From contig JAEUKE010000032.1 of the NCBI GenBank assembly GCA_016794345.1, positions 1 through 64,000 on the forward strand: DNA of 64,000 bases. The letters are read 5' to 3'. Under the pieces are notes generated by a model that did no database searches, was not told where the DNA came from, and was given only the letters and a program-made list of their open reading frames with translations. Source of the stretch: Myxococcales bacterium. Lineage in GTDB: Bacteria; Myxococcota_A; Polyangia; Polyangiales; Polyangiaceae. How positions within the stretch are numbered: the stretch's first letter is position 1; each line of letters starts with the position of its first letter. Below are positions 1 to 8,162 of the stretch, piece after piece. The translations under genes and the position numbers were made by a program.

Positions 1-21
1 GTCCCGCGCGAAGCGCGGGAC
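1..21. other. Perfect stem-loop at window edge
   Basis: Bases 1-9 and 13-21 are perfect reverse complements (arms GTCCCGCGC / GCGCGGGAC) around a GAA loop. A second short GC hairpin lies at about 54-70. No T-tract follows, so this is not a typical Rho-independent terminator. It could be the end structure of a gene to the left of the window. Confidence 0.4.
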
Positions 22-31
22 GAGCACACAT

Positions 32-304
32 TTGGGGAAGGCGGGGGAGCGCAGCGCCGCGCAGCGGCGCGAGCACCCCCCGGGTTGGGGCAGGGATGGC
101 AACCGAGTCCGCAAGGTATGGGAGCACAGCGGCCTCAGGGACGAACGCATCTACCTCGGAGCCTGGGAGATCTACCGGCGGTGGAACGGCTCCACGAAGG
201 AGCTCGAGCGCGAGACCCTGCACGTCATGGACGGCGTGCGCCGCGTCGCCATCGTCGAGACCAAGACGGTCGACACCGGCGCGCCGCTCCATGCACGGAG
301 GTGA
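32..304 (+). pseudogene. Rhs/SpvB-type toxin fragment (decayed)
   Basis: The reading frame from about 95 to 286 encodes a stretch typical of the repeat core of Rhs/SpvB-like insecticidal toxins: DGNRVRKVW, then ERIYLGAWEIYRR, then LERETLHVMDGVRRVAIVET. In intact proteins this stretch sits just before the Rhs core/toxin boundary. Here it is preceded by GC-rich non-Rhs sequence and ends at a stop two bases before the next gene, so both the bulk of the Rhs shell and any C-terminal toxin domain are missing. It directly precedes a SUKH-3 immunity gene, the normal order of a polymorphic toxin locus. The start at 32 is nominal. Family recognition is from motif memory only. Confidence 0.6.
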
Positions 305-306
305 CG

Positions 307-741
307 ATGTTGAAGAATCCATCATCGCGAGTCTTGCTGGCGCTGCAGCGCGCGGGATGGTCCCCAGGTCGGGATGTCTCCTCACGCGTGGAGGAATGGA
401 CCAAGACGCTGTGCGAGACCGGCAGCTTTCCGCGTGTTGAGGTCGCATTCGAGATCCTTCGCGAACTCGGTGGACTGCGCGTCGAGCCTCACACAACCGG
501 GCACGACTTCGCTCCCGGCCCCGTGGTGTTTGACCCAACCTTGGCGGTTGGCGAAGAAGACCGGTTCGCCTCGCACGGAGAAGGCCTGTTTCCTTTAGGA
601 GAGGTCTACGATGGGCATGGGTTTCTAGCTATCGAGGAATCAGGACGAACCTTTATCGTGGGAGACGAGTTGATTGTGTTGGGGGACACGTTCGAGGAAG
701 GGGTCTCAAACCTGCTCGAGGGGCACTCCTATGGCAGATAG
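307..741 (+). CDS. SUKH-3 family immunity protein
   Basis: 144 aa. The start ATG at 307 has a strong Shine-Dalgarno (GGAGGTGA at 296-303). The N-terminal AGWSPGRDV motif, the central FEILRELGGLRV, the PLGEVYDGHGFLAI segment and the C-terminal GDTFEEGVSNLL match the layout of SUKH-3 proteins, cytoplasmic immunity proteins that neutralise toxin domains carried by Rhs/polymorphic toxins. No signal peptide or membrane segment is visible, as expected. The gene looks intact while the toxin in front of it is destroyed, so it is probably an orphan immunity gene. Codon use is less GC-biased at third positions than in the neighbours, consistent with transfer. The cognate toxin cannot be inferred. Confidence 0.78.
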   Translation: MLKNPSSRVLLALQRAGWSPGRDVSSRVEEWTKTLCETGSFPRVEVAFEILRELGGLRVEPHTTGHDFAPGPVVFDPTLAVGEEDRFASHGEGLFPLGEVYDGHGFLAIEESGRTFIVGDELIVLGDTFEEGVSNLLEGHSYGR

Positions 742-803
742 CTTGGACGGCGCTCTCGGTCCCCCCGATCACCCCCACACCGCCGTCCCACCCTTCCGCG
801 GCG

Positions 804-835
804 GGCACCAGGCCGGCGCCTTCGGCGCCGGCCTG
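804..835. repeat. 12-bp perfect hairpin plus first copy of a 17-bp direct repeat
   Basis: 809-820 (CAGGCCGGCGCC) pairs perfectly with 824-835 around a TTC loop. Bases 804-820 (GGCACCAGGCCGGCGCC) recur exactly at 1349-1365, either side of the IS66 remnant, so the two copies may be remains of an element's ends or of a duplicated segment. Confidence 0.6.
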
Positions 836-1087
836 AGCCTCGCCGCGTCCTCGCGCGTCACGCCAAGCCCCAAGCCCGCAAGCAACCCCAGCGCCGCGCC
901 GCTGATGCCGAACGCTGCGTTGAGCTGCGGGCACGGGAGCGAGCGCCGGAGGCGCGAGTGACCGTGACCGTCTGCTCGAACGCGAGTTCGGCGTGCTCGT
1001 CGCGGCGGTGCTGCGTATCCGTCCGACGAGGCACGTCATTGACGGACGTCCGCGGGCGTGACCAGGCGCCGCCGCCAACTGCGCCAT

Positions 1088-1264
1088 CAGCGTGAGCGCG
1101 CGGTACGGGTTCGCAGCGAGCAGCCGCTGGACATCCTCGTTGGCGATCGTCTGCGCCCACGAGACGGGCGCGAGGTCGAGCAGGCGGTGTGCGGGCCAGC
1201 CGATGGACAGCAGGCAGAGGACGTCACGGACGTAGGTCCACGGCTCGAGCTTGTGGAGCCTGCG
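1088..1264 (-). pseudogene. IS66-type transposase C-terminal remnant
   Basis: The minus-strand frame reads RRLHKLEPWTYVRDVL, then GWPAHRLLDLAPVSW and ANEDVQRLLAANPYRALTL. This resembles the extreme C-terminus of IS66-family transposases, where a short helical 'H-x-L-x-P-W-x-Y-L-R-D' segment follows the DDE domain. Nothing of the DDE catalytic core is seen on either side, so it is a dead fragment. It neighbours the Rhs/SUKH scar, a common setting for such elements. Boundaries are approximate. Confidence 0.5.
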
Positions 1265-1348
1265 CGAGGGCCGACTCGTCGACGCCAAGGAGCCAATCGC
1301 CGAGCTTCGCAAGGCGAGCGTGAAGTACCGCGTCTACCGAGCCCGGCA

Positions 1349-1365
1349 GGCACCAGGCCGGCGCC
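1349..1365. repeat. Second copy of 17-bp direct repeat
   Basis: Exact copy of 804-820; here without the second arm of the hairpin. Confidence 0.6.
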
Positions 1366-1425
1366 TCCAACCCATCCGCGTGCGAAGGGTTCACATCAGG
1401 CTTTTCCTCGTGGCACCATCGGTCG

Positions 1426-2349
1426 ATGCGCTCTCGACTCCCGCTCTTGCTCGCCTTCTCGCTGTTCGGCTGCGGTGACGACGAAGGGAGCGGCGGCCAA
1501 GGCGGCGGCTCGACGACGAGCTCGGCCTCCGGCGCGACGACGAGCCCGACGGGCTCTGGCCCCGGCGGCACGACGAGCGGGACCACCGCGAGCGGCACGG
1601 GCAGCACGACCGGCTCCGGCATGGGGTTGCCGGGTGGGCCCTCCTCCGAACGCCTGACGCTGCGACCGAAGGGCAGCGTGGCCGGCGCGCCGCTCGGCTA
1701 CGCGGAGTACCTGCCGCCCGGCTACGGGGACGGCACGCCTCGACCGCTGCTCGTCTTCCACCACGGCATCGGGGAGAGCGGGTTCGGCACCGAGGCCGAT
1801 CTCGATCGGCTCTTCAACACCGGGTTGCCGTCGCTCATCGAGTCGGACCAGTGGTCCGAGGAGCGACCGTTCATCGTGCTCATGACACAACACGAGGCGG
1901 ACCCGTTCACGAGCTGTCACACCGTGGAGGAGGTGCGCAGCTTCCTCGAGTTCGCCATTCCGTATTACGACGTCGACGCGAGCCGCGTTTACATAACGGG
2001 CCTGTCATGTGGCGCGATCGGTTCGTGGAACTACCTGGGCGCGGACACGAACACGCTCGTCGCCGGGGCCGTGCTCATCGCGGGCAACGGCGAGGGCGCG
2101 TTCGGTCAGGCCGGCTGCAACCTCGGGAGCGTGCCCATCTGGGCGTTCCACGGGGACGCGGACGACACGGTCGCGCCCAGCGGCTCGATCAACCCGATCA
2201 ACGCGTTGAACGCCTGCACGAACCCTGCGCCCATCGAGGCGAAGCTGACCATCTTCCCCGGAGTCGGGCACAACTCGTGGGACATGACGTACGACGGCTC
2301 CGCCGGGCACGACATCTACGGCTGGCTGCTCGGCTACACGAAGAACTGA
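1426..2349 (+). CDS. Secreted alpha/beta-hydrolase (esterase) lipoprotein
   Basis: 307 aa. The N-terminus has a signal peptide ending in the lipobox LFGC (Cys16), followed by a Gly/Ser/Thr-rich linker of about 50 residues, so the enzyme is probably tethered to the envelope by lipid. The catalytic half resembles PHB-depolymerase/feruloyl-esterase-like hydrolases: oxyanion strand LLVFHHGIGESG, nucleophile elbow GLSCGAIGSW (Ser in G-L-S-C-G), acid HGDADDTV and His in GVGHNSW. Several Cys residues may form disulfides. Substrate is unknown; a carboxylic ester is the family expectation. The downstream TetR gene starts 8 bp later and may be co-transcribed. Confidence 0.8.
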   Translation: MRSRLPLLLAFSLFGCGDDEGSGGQGGGSTTSSASGATTSPTGSGPGGTTSGTTASGTGSTTGSGMGLPGGPSSERLTLRPKGSVAGAPLGYAEYLPPGYGDGTPRPLLVFHHGIGESGFGTEADLDRLFNTGLPSLIESDQWSEERPFIVLMTQHEADPFTSCHTVEEVRSFLEFAIPYYDVDASRVYITGLSCGAIGSWNYLGADTNTLVAGAVLIAGNGEGAFGQAGCNLGSVPIWAFHGDADDTVAPSGSINPINALNACTNPAPIEAKLTIFPGVGHNSWDMTYDGSAGHDIYGWLLGYTKN

Positions 2350-2356
2350 AGCTCGC

Positions 2357-3034
2357 ATGCGCGCTGACGGTCGCGAGCCCACTTCAGCAGGTGTCGGAGA
2401 CGCCTTCCTTCGGTTCTTCCGGCGCCCACCCAAGCAGACGCGGTCACGCGCTCTGGTGGAGGCCATGCTCGCCGCGCTCGAGGAGCAGCTCGCGACGCCC
2501 GACCGCGCGGAGAGCTGGACCCTCGAGACGCTGGTCGACCGCGCGGGCGTCGGGGTCGGCTCGTTCTACGAATACTTCTCCAACAAGGAGTCCTTGCTGG
2601 GCGCGCTGGTGGGCGCGGTCACCGACAAGAACTTCCGCGAGCTCCTCGCGGCCTCGGAGCTCGAGGCCGACGACACGCTCGAGACGGCCGTCGCGCGGGT
2701 CACCTCCGCGATCGCGCGCACCTACCTGGGGCGACCGACCCTCACGCGCGTCGTCATGGCGTCCATCGGGCGCCTCGGGCTCATGTCGCCGGTCGTGGTT
2801 GCTCGCGATCGCTTCGCGCGCGAGCTCGCCAAGCGCGCGCAGCGCTTCTTCCCCGACGCCTCCGAGGACGCGCTGGCGGAGACCATGCGCATGGTGGCGG
2901 ATGCCACGATGGGCATCGTCAGCGGCGAGCTCGAGCGCACCGCCGAGCCCGACGTGGCGATGTGGAGCAGCCGAATCGCCGAGATGGGCTGCCTCCTCCT
3001 GCGGAGCCGCCACGAAGGCGCCGCGACTCAGTGA
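2357..3034 (+). CDS. TetR/AcrR family transcriptional regulator
   Basis: 225 aa. The N-terminal helix-turn-helix spans roughly residues 15-75: KQTRSRALVEAMLAALEEQ, then LVDRAGVGVGSFYEYFSNKES, which is the TetR recognition-helix signature (G-S-F-Y-x-Y-F). The helical C-terminal ligand domain is divergent. It overlaps the next gene by GTGA (3031-3034), implying translational coupling. Its target may be its own operon, but no clear palindrome was found in the 7-bp gap upstream, so the promoter would lie before the esterase gene. Confidence 0.88.
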   Translation: MRADGREPTSAGVGDAFLRFFRRPPKQTRSRALVEAMLAALEEQLATPDRAESWTLETLVDRAGVGVGSFYEYFSNKESLLGALVGAVTDKNFRELLAASELEADDTLETAVARVTSAIARTYLGRPTLTRVVMASIGRLGLMSPVVVARDRFARELAKRAQRFFPDASEDALAETMRMVADATMGIVSGELERTAEPDVAMWSSRIAEMGCLLLRSRHEGAATQ

Positions 3035-3621
3035 CCTACCGCGAGAAGGCGGCTCGGCCGCCCGCGAGATTCGACCTCCGCCCCGCAACCGGCTTCTATG
3101 CCGCCGCGGTGGTGGTGACGCTGCTCGGCGTTGCCGTCGCAGCGCTGCTCGCGTGGGGAGCTCTGCAACACGGCGAGCCACCGACTGCGGTCCTCGTGCG
3201 AGGCGGCGGGGTCTTCGTTCTCGTCGCGATCTTCTGGCTCGGCAGCTCGGCCTACCGTGAACGTGGGGCGCTCGTCGTCGACGACGAGCACGTCTCCCTG
3301 CTCGATCCCGAAGGACGCCTGAGGTGGCAGCTGCCGGTGGCGGAGACCAGCTTCGAGCTGCGTGGCGGTGTGGTGGTCGTCTTGCGCGGCCGCGGCGAAG
3401 TCCGTCGGCTCTCGACGCGCGTCTTCCAGACCGACGCCGAGGTCGATCGGCTCGCCCAAGCGCTCGTGATCCGCGGGCTCGGCGAGTCGGCCGACGAGAT
3501 GCTCCGGGGTGTGTTCTCGGAGCTCTCCGCTGCCGCGCAGTCTCTGCCCGCCGACCACGACCAGGCTTCCGACGCGGAGATGGACGCGCGCCTCGATCGG
3601 CAGCTCGAGCGACTCGACTGA
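3031..3621 (+). CDS. Small integral membrane protein of unknown function
   Basis: 196 aa from GTG 3031, chosen because it overlaps the TetR stop as GTGA. An earlier in-frame ATG at 2962 would lie deep inside the TetR gene. Two hydrophobic helices (about residues 14-38 and 47-65) are followed by a beta-rich soluble domain (ALVVDDEHVSLLDPEGRLRW, then FELRGGVVVVLRGRGEV) that resembles a PH-like or two-stranded repeat domain, and a charged helical tail. Not recognised beyond this. Co-expression with the TetR regulator is likely. Confidence 0.7.
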   Translation: MTYREKAARPPARFDLRPATGFYAAAVVVTLLGVAVAALLAWGALQHGEPPTAVLVRGGGVFVLVAIFWLGSSAYRERGALVVDDEHVSLLDPEGRLRWQLPVAETSFELRGGVVVVLRGRGEVRRLSTRVFQTDAEVDRLAQALVIRGLGESADEMLRGVFSELSAAAQSLPADHDQASDAEMDARLDRQLERLD

Positions 3622-3637
3622 GGGCCGGCTGACCCCG

Positions 3638-5602
3638 CTACTCCGCCGCGGCTTCGTCCAGCTTGTCGATGCGAACGGCCGCGGCCTTGAACTCGGCCGT
3701 GCCGCTCTTCGGATCGGTCGCGTTGATGGTGAGGATGTTCGTGTCGACCTGATCCGGGAAGTGGAAGGTCATGAACACGAGCCCCGGCTTGAGATCCGCG
3801 TCGAGGTGGATGGGCGCCTCGACCGAGCCACGACGGGAGGACACGCGGACGATCTCTCCTTCCGTGACGCCGTAGCGGCGCGCGTCCTCCGGGGAGATGT
3901 CGAGCGTCTCGCCTCGACGGAGCGGCGAGCGATATCCGCCCGACTGGACACCGGTGTTGAACGACTCGAGCCGGCGGCCGGTCGTGAGGCGCAGCGGGAA
4001 GGTCTCGTCGAGCGTATCGACGGGCCCCGCCTGCTCGACCGGCACGAAGGGAGCGGGGTTGCCGCCGACCGGCTCCTCCCAGAGCCGGCCGTGCAAGAAA
4101 GGCGAGCCCGGGTGGTTCTCGTCCGGGCAGGGCCACTGGATGCCGCCCAGCGCCTCGAGGCGCGCGTACGTCATGCCCGCGTGCATGGGGGACAGCTTGC
4201 GCAGCTCCTCCCAGATCTCCTCGGGGGTGGGGTTGCCGAGATCGCGGCCCAGGCGGCGCGCGAGCTCGCAGAGGATCTCGATGTCGTCGCGCGCGCCCGG
4301 CGGAGGTGGCACCGCGCGGCGGACGCGCTGCACGCGGCGCTCGCTATTCGTGACAGTTCCGTCAGCTTCCGCGAAGCTCGCCGACGCGGGCAGCACCACA
4401 TCCGCCAGCTCCGCCGTCTTGGTGAGGAAGATGTCCTGCACGACGAGGTGCTCGAGACCGGACAGGCAAGCGATGGTGTGGTGGCCGTCCGCCTCCGACT
4501 GCGCGGGGTTCTCGCCGATGACGTAGAGCGACGTCAGCTCCTTTCGATCCATCGCCTCGAACATCTCGGTGAGGTGCCAGCCCTTCTTGGGGGGAATCGT
4601 GACGCCCCAGGCCCTGTCGAACTTGGCGCGCACCTCGTCGTCCTCCACGTCCTGGAAGCCGGTCAGCTTATGGGGGAGCGCGCCCATGTCCCCGCCGCCC
4701 TGCACGTTGTTCTGGCCGCGCAGCGGGTTCAGGCCGGAGCCCCACTTGCCGACGTGCCCCGTGAGCACGCCCAGGTTGATGAGCGCGAGGACGTTGTCGA
4801 CCGCGTTGTGGTGCTCGGTGATGCCGAGCGTCCAGCAGATGACCGCGCGATCGGCCCGGGCGTAGTCCAGCGCCATACGCCGGATGAGCGCGACGTCGAC
4901 GCCGGTCTCGCGCGCGACGCGCTCGAGCGGGTACTTCTGCACCGACTCGCGGTACGCCTCGAAGCCGGTCGTCGCCCGCTCGATGAAGGCGCGGTTCTCG
5001 AGGCCCGCCTCGATGATGACGTTGGCCACGCCGTTCGCGAGCGAGATGTCCGTGCCCACGTCGAGGCCGAGCCAGCCGTCCGCCCACTGCGCCGAGCTCG
5101 TGCGCCGCGGATCGACGACGTAGAGCTTCGCTCCGCGCCGGACCGCCTTGAGGATGTGGTGGAAGAAGATCGGGTGCGTCTCGCGGGCGTTCGACCCCCA
5201 CAAGAGGATGACGTCCGTCTCCTCCACCTCGCGGTACGAGCTCGTCCCGCCGCCTGCTCCGAAGACCGTCGCCAGACCGACGACGCTGGGGGCGTGTCAG
5301 GTTCTGTTGCAGCTGTCGATGTTGTTGCTGCCGACGACGGCGCGGGCGACCTTCATCGCCATGTAGTTCACCTCGTTCGTCGCCTTCGAGCAGGAGAAGA
5401 CGCCGAAGCTGTTCGCCCCGTGGCGGGCCGTGCTCGCCCTGATCCCGGCGGCGGCGCGATCGAGCGCCTCGTCCCAGGTGGCCGGTCGCAGGCTGGAGGC
5501 CCCGCGAGGCCTGGCCGGGTCACGAACGAGGGGCTGCGTCAGGCGGGGGAGGTTTCGGCGGCTCACGGGGCGGATCGTAGCCCAGGCTGCTCGCCGGGGC
5601 AT
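3638..5602 (-). CDS. Formate dehydrogenase-like molybdopterin oxidoreductase, selenocysteine-containing, lacking the N-terminal [4Fe-4S] domain
   Basis: The frame runs through an in-frame TGA at 5297-5299 (codon 102 from ATG 5602; codon 90 from GTG 5566). Around it the protein reads NNIDSCNRT-U-HAPSVVGLA, which matches the active site of selenocysteine formate dehydrogenases (E. coli FdhF has C-A-R-V-U-H-G-P-S-V-A-G-L). Downstream are the Mo-bis-MGD domains: LLWGSNARETHP, GITEHHNAVDN, GLNPLRGQNNVQG, and the C-terminal MGD-binding beta-barrel with TTGRRLESFNTG and GGYRSPLRRGETLDISPEDA. In family members about 50 residues with a CxxC...C [4Fe-4S] subdomain precede the segment that begins here at NLPRLTQPLVRD. 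No such Cys cluster is found upstream in any frame, and a divergent lipoprotein gene starts at 5661. The gene is therefore either 5'-truncated or an unusual short form. No partner subunit or sel gene lies nearby. Confidence 0.8.
5267..5299 (-). promoter_or_regulatory. Bacterial SECIS element with UGA selenocysteine codon
   Basis: Read on the minus strand, the TGA (5299-5297) is followed by 11 nt and then a 7-bp stem (CGUCGUC, 5285-5279, pairing with GGCGACG, 5273-5267, one G-U pair) closing the apical loop GGUCU (5278-5274). The distance from UGA to GGUCU is 18 nt. As I recall the E. coli fdhF SECIS, its loop sequence and spacing are the same. SelB is known to recognise the GGUCU loop. The element decides that this TGA is a Sec codon rather than a stop. 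Confidence 0.8.
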
Positions 5603-5660
5603 AGCCGGCGGGCTCTCGATCCGACCCAAAGAGCGGGCCTCGATCGCGTAAAAAGACCCT

Positions 5661-8123
5661 ATGGCTCGTCTCCAGCCCCCGTTCGGCGCCGCCCGCGCTC
5701 CCCTCGCTGCTCTGCTCCTGGTCTCGGCCGCTGGATGCGCCGCGTCGAACACCTCCGTCGAGTCCGCAGGGCGCGAGGATCTCCCTCCGCGCATGCGCGA
5801 GGTCGCATCCTCTCGGGTGTGCCTGGCCAAGAGGCGCCTGCTCGAGGAGCTTGGGGCGAACGATCTCGTGAAGCGCGCGACCGAGAGCGCGAAGCCCGAG
5901 CGCGAGCCGGAGGTGGCGCGGGGCGAGCCGCCGCCGATCGAGGTGGCCTACGGCAAGATCAGCCCGGCCACCGTCCTCATCCGCACCAGCGAGGGCATGG
6001 GCAGCGGCGTCATCGTGGACGAGCGCGGCTACGTGCTGACGAACCAACACGTCGTCGACGAGTTCCTCCAGCCCGACCTCACGATCCGCGTGTCGCTGGA
6101 GCTCGCGAGGGTCGGGCCGACCGGTCGCGTGGTGCCCGAAGGGAAGGTCCTCAAGGGCGTGGTGGTGAAGGCGGACGCGATCCGCGATCTGGCCCTCGTG
6201 AAGATCGTCGATCCCCCGAAGGACCTCCCGGTCGCTCCGCTCGCGCCGGTCGACCCGCGCGTCGGCGAGCGCGTGCTCTCGATCGGCAACGCGGGGATCG
6301 GCCTGCTCTGGGCCGCGAAGGTCTGCAACGTGTCGCGGATCGGCGACCTGACACGGGAGACGAGCATGCTCGAGGCAGGGGACTGCGAGCTCAGCGATCC
6401 CGGGGACGACGCGGAGGAGATCAAGCGCAAGAAGGACCAGTGTGAGGCGCGCCGCAAAGACACGAAGAAGCAGGTGGAGGAGTCGCCGCAGGGGCTGAGC
6501 ATCCAGACGACCTGCGGGTTGAACGGCGGAGACAGCGGCGGGCCCCTGGTGAACGTGTGGGGTGAGGTCGTGGGTCTGAACGAGTCGGTCCGCCACGGCA
6601 TGAGCACCCTCGCCTTCCACGTCCACGTCGCGGAGATCCGCGACTTTCTCTCGGACCGCCCGACGGAGGCGGCCGCGATCGTGCCGGACCCCTACTGCGA
6701 AGGGGGGTTCGATTTCCACGTCCAGGACGGAGACGGGGACGGCACCATCGACACGGCGAACGCCTCGATGTCGCCGCATTTCGAGGCCGGCTCGATCAAG
6801 CCACAGGGGACCTACCTCTTTCGGCTCGCCGACACGAAGCCGCCCGCCCCCACGATCGAGCGACCCTTCTTAGCTGACGTTGCCGTCATGCTCAAGGCGG
6901 GGGATGCTTACGCGTTCTACGACCGCGACGGCGACGGCGGCTTCGACTACCTCGTCCGCGATCGAAAGGCCGACGGAAAGCCGGACCTCGCGTACGCCCT
7001 CGGGCGCGGGAAGGTCACGAAAGACGACAAGCCCCTCCCCGGCTCCACCCTCGACCCCTCGCTCCTGGCCCGGCCGGCCGACGGCGACCGCCTGGGGAGC
7101 CTGGTGGCCACCAACGGCCTCTCGAAGCTCGCGTCGGCGCGGCTGCTCGCGGGCTCGTCGAGCCCCGTGTTGCCCGACCTGGCGAAGGTGTTCGGCAAGC
7201 GCGGCCACGTCTACGACGTGGACGACGACAAGATCCCCGACGCGGTCTTCGGCGACAACGATCCGGGCGAGCAGGCCATGCTCATCGACATCCATTCGCC
7301 TCTGCTCCGCGCGCTCAAGTCGGGAGACGACGCCGCGCCCATCCTCGAGCCGTTCCTCTTGAAGCCGCAGTTCGTCCAGCTCGACCGCGCCTCCGGCTCG
7401 TGGACGCTCTACGATCGGGACGCAAACGGATCGCTCGATCTGGCGCTGTTCGCCCGGAAGCCGCCGAGCGAAGACGACGACCTCTTCGAGTCACCCGAAT
7501 ACGCGACCCACGCCTTTTCGATGGAATCGGGCAGACTGGGCGCCCCGGTGCGGGAGCTCGTCGGTCGACGGCTCTTGCGCGGCGATCTGGTGACCGACGC
7601 CGCGTTGAAGAGGAAGGTCAGCCGCGGTCCGATGAGGAGCGAGCCCGGGCGCGGGGCATTTCCGAACCCGTTCACCTTCGCGGGCTTCGAGGCTTGGTCG
7701 TTCGCGGAGCTGGACAGCGACAGGCAGGTCCTCGAGCGGAGCGACAAGCGGAGCCATGTGGTCCTCGTGGATGTCGATCGCGACACGAAGAAGCTCGCGA
7801 CGCTCACGGCGGACGAGGTCGCCAACCCCGACAAGTTCGACGCGGAGGTCGCGTTCCTCCGCCTGTACGACGCCGCCTGGGCTTACTACGACACCAACAG
7901 CGACGGCGCCTTCGACGTCATCCTCTACACGAACGACGTCCACACCGGGAAGGTCGACAACGCCATCCGGCTCACGCCCGACGGCAAAGACGCGGGCTCG
8001 CCCGGAGCGGATGGCGGGCTCTTCCGCCCGGACCTGGTCAAGGCCGGCGCGCCGCTGAAGGCAAAGCTCGAACGGCTCGCGTCCGAGGTGATGACGCCCG
8101 GCGAGCTGGCTTCGTCGAAATGA
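5661..8123 (+). CDS. Secreted trypsin-like serine protease lipoprotein with Asp-rich calcium-type repeats
   Basis: 820 aa. The lipobox is SAAGC (Cys22). A chymotrypsin-fold domain follows with the full triad: His in LTNQHVVDEF (about residue 129), Asp in RDLALVKI (about 176) and Ser in NGGDSGGPL (about 292). This is HtrA-like in sequence but has no PDZ domain. Between Asp and Ser there is a charged, Cys-containing insertion (EEIKRKKDQCEARRKDTKK). The C-terminal 450 residues carry repeated acidic loops of D-x-D-x-D-G type (DGDGDGTIDT, YDRDGDGGFDYL, DVDDDKIPDAVF, YDRDANGSLDLAL, DTNSDGAFDVIL), which suggest Ca2+ binding and a beta-propeller or thrombospondin-3-like array. Probably an envelope quality-control or extracellular protease. 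It is divergent from the fdh-like gene. Confidence 0.82.
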   Translation: MARLQPPFGAARAPLAALLLVSAAGCAASNTSVESAGREDLPPRMREVASSRVCLAKRRLLEELGANDLVKRATESAKPEREPEVARGEPPPIEVAYGKISPATVLIRTSEGMGSGVIVDERGYVLTNQHVVDEFLQPDLTIRVSLELARVGPTGRVVPEGKVLKGVVVKADAIRDLALVKIVDPPKDLPVAPLAPVDPRVGERVLSIGNAGIGLLWAAKVCNVSRIGDLTRETSMLEAGDCELSDPGDDAEEIKRKKDQCEARRKDTKKQVEESPQGLSIQTTCGLNGGDSGGPLVNVWGEVVGLNESVRHGMSTLAFHVHVAEIRDFLSDRPTEAAAIVPDPYCEGGFDFHVQDGDGDGTIDTANASMSPHFEAGSIKPQGTYLFRLADTKPPAPTIERPFLADVAVMLKAGDAYAFYDRDGDGGFDYLVRDRKADGKPDLAYALGRGKVTKDDKPLPGSTLDPSLLARPADGDRLGSLVATNGLSKLASARLLAGSSSPVLPDLAKVFGKRGHVYDVDDDKIPDAVFGDNDPGEQAMLIDIHSPLLRALKSGDDAAPILEPFLLKPQFVQLDRASGSWTLYDRDANGSLDLALFARKPPSEDDDLFESPEYATHAFSMESGRLGAPVRELVGRRLLRGDLVTDAALKRKVSRGPMRSEPGRGAFPNPFTFAGFEAWSFAELDSDRQVLERSDKRSHVVLVDVDRDTKKLATLTADEVANPDKFDAEVAFLRLYDAAWAYYDTNSDGAFDVILYTNDVHTGKVDNAIRLTPDGKDAGSPGADGGLFRPDLVKAGAPLKAKLERLASEVMTPGELASSK

Positions 8124-8145
8124 CCCCCGGGCGCTCCGCCCGCCG

Positions 8146-8162
8146 GCGGCGCTCGGCGCCGC
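8146..8162. terminator. Hairpin between convergent genes
   Basis: GCGGCGC (8146-8152) and GCGCCGC (8156-8162) pair around a TCG loop, between the convergent protease and CDF genes. There is no T-tract, so if it terminates it does so weakly or with Rho. Confidence 0.4.

Larger units (their letters stand above)
742..1425. other. Gene-poor stretch with transposon scar
   Basis: No intact gene is supported here. It holds a 12-bp hairpin (809-835), a 17-bp direct repeat (804-820 and 1349-1365), and on the minus strand an IS66-type transposase remnant (about 1088-1264). Open frames through it are GC-driven and have no recognisable protein signature. Confidence 0.6.

Noticed and set aside
5297..5299. 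TGA in the FDH-like frame as a true stop or sequencing frameshift
   Set aside because: The residues on both sides match the Sec site of formate dehydrogenases, the frame continues unchanged, and a SECIS hairpin with GGUCU loop follows at the expected distance.
3509..6445. 978-codon plus-strand frame opposite the FDH-like gene
   Set aside because: Antisense shadow caused by GC bias; Arg/Asp/Val-rich without motifs.
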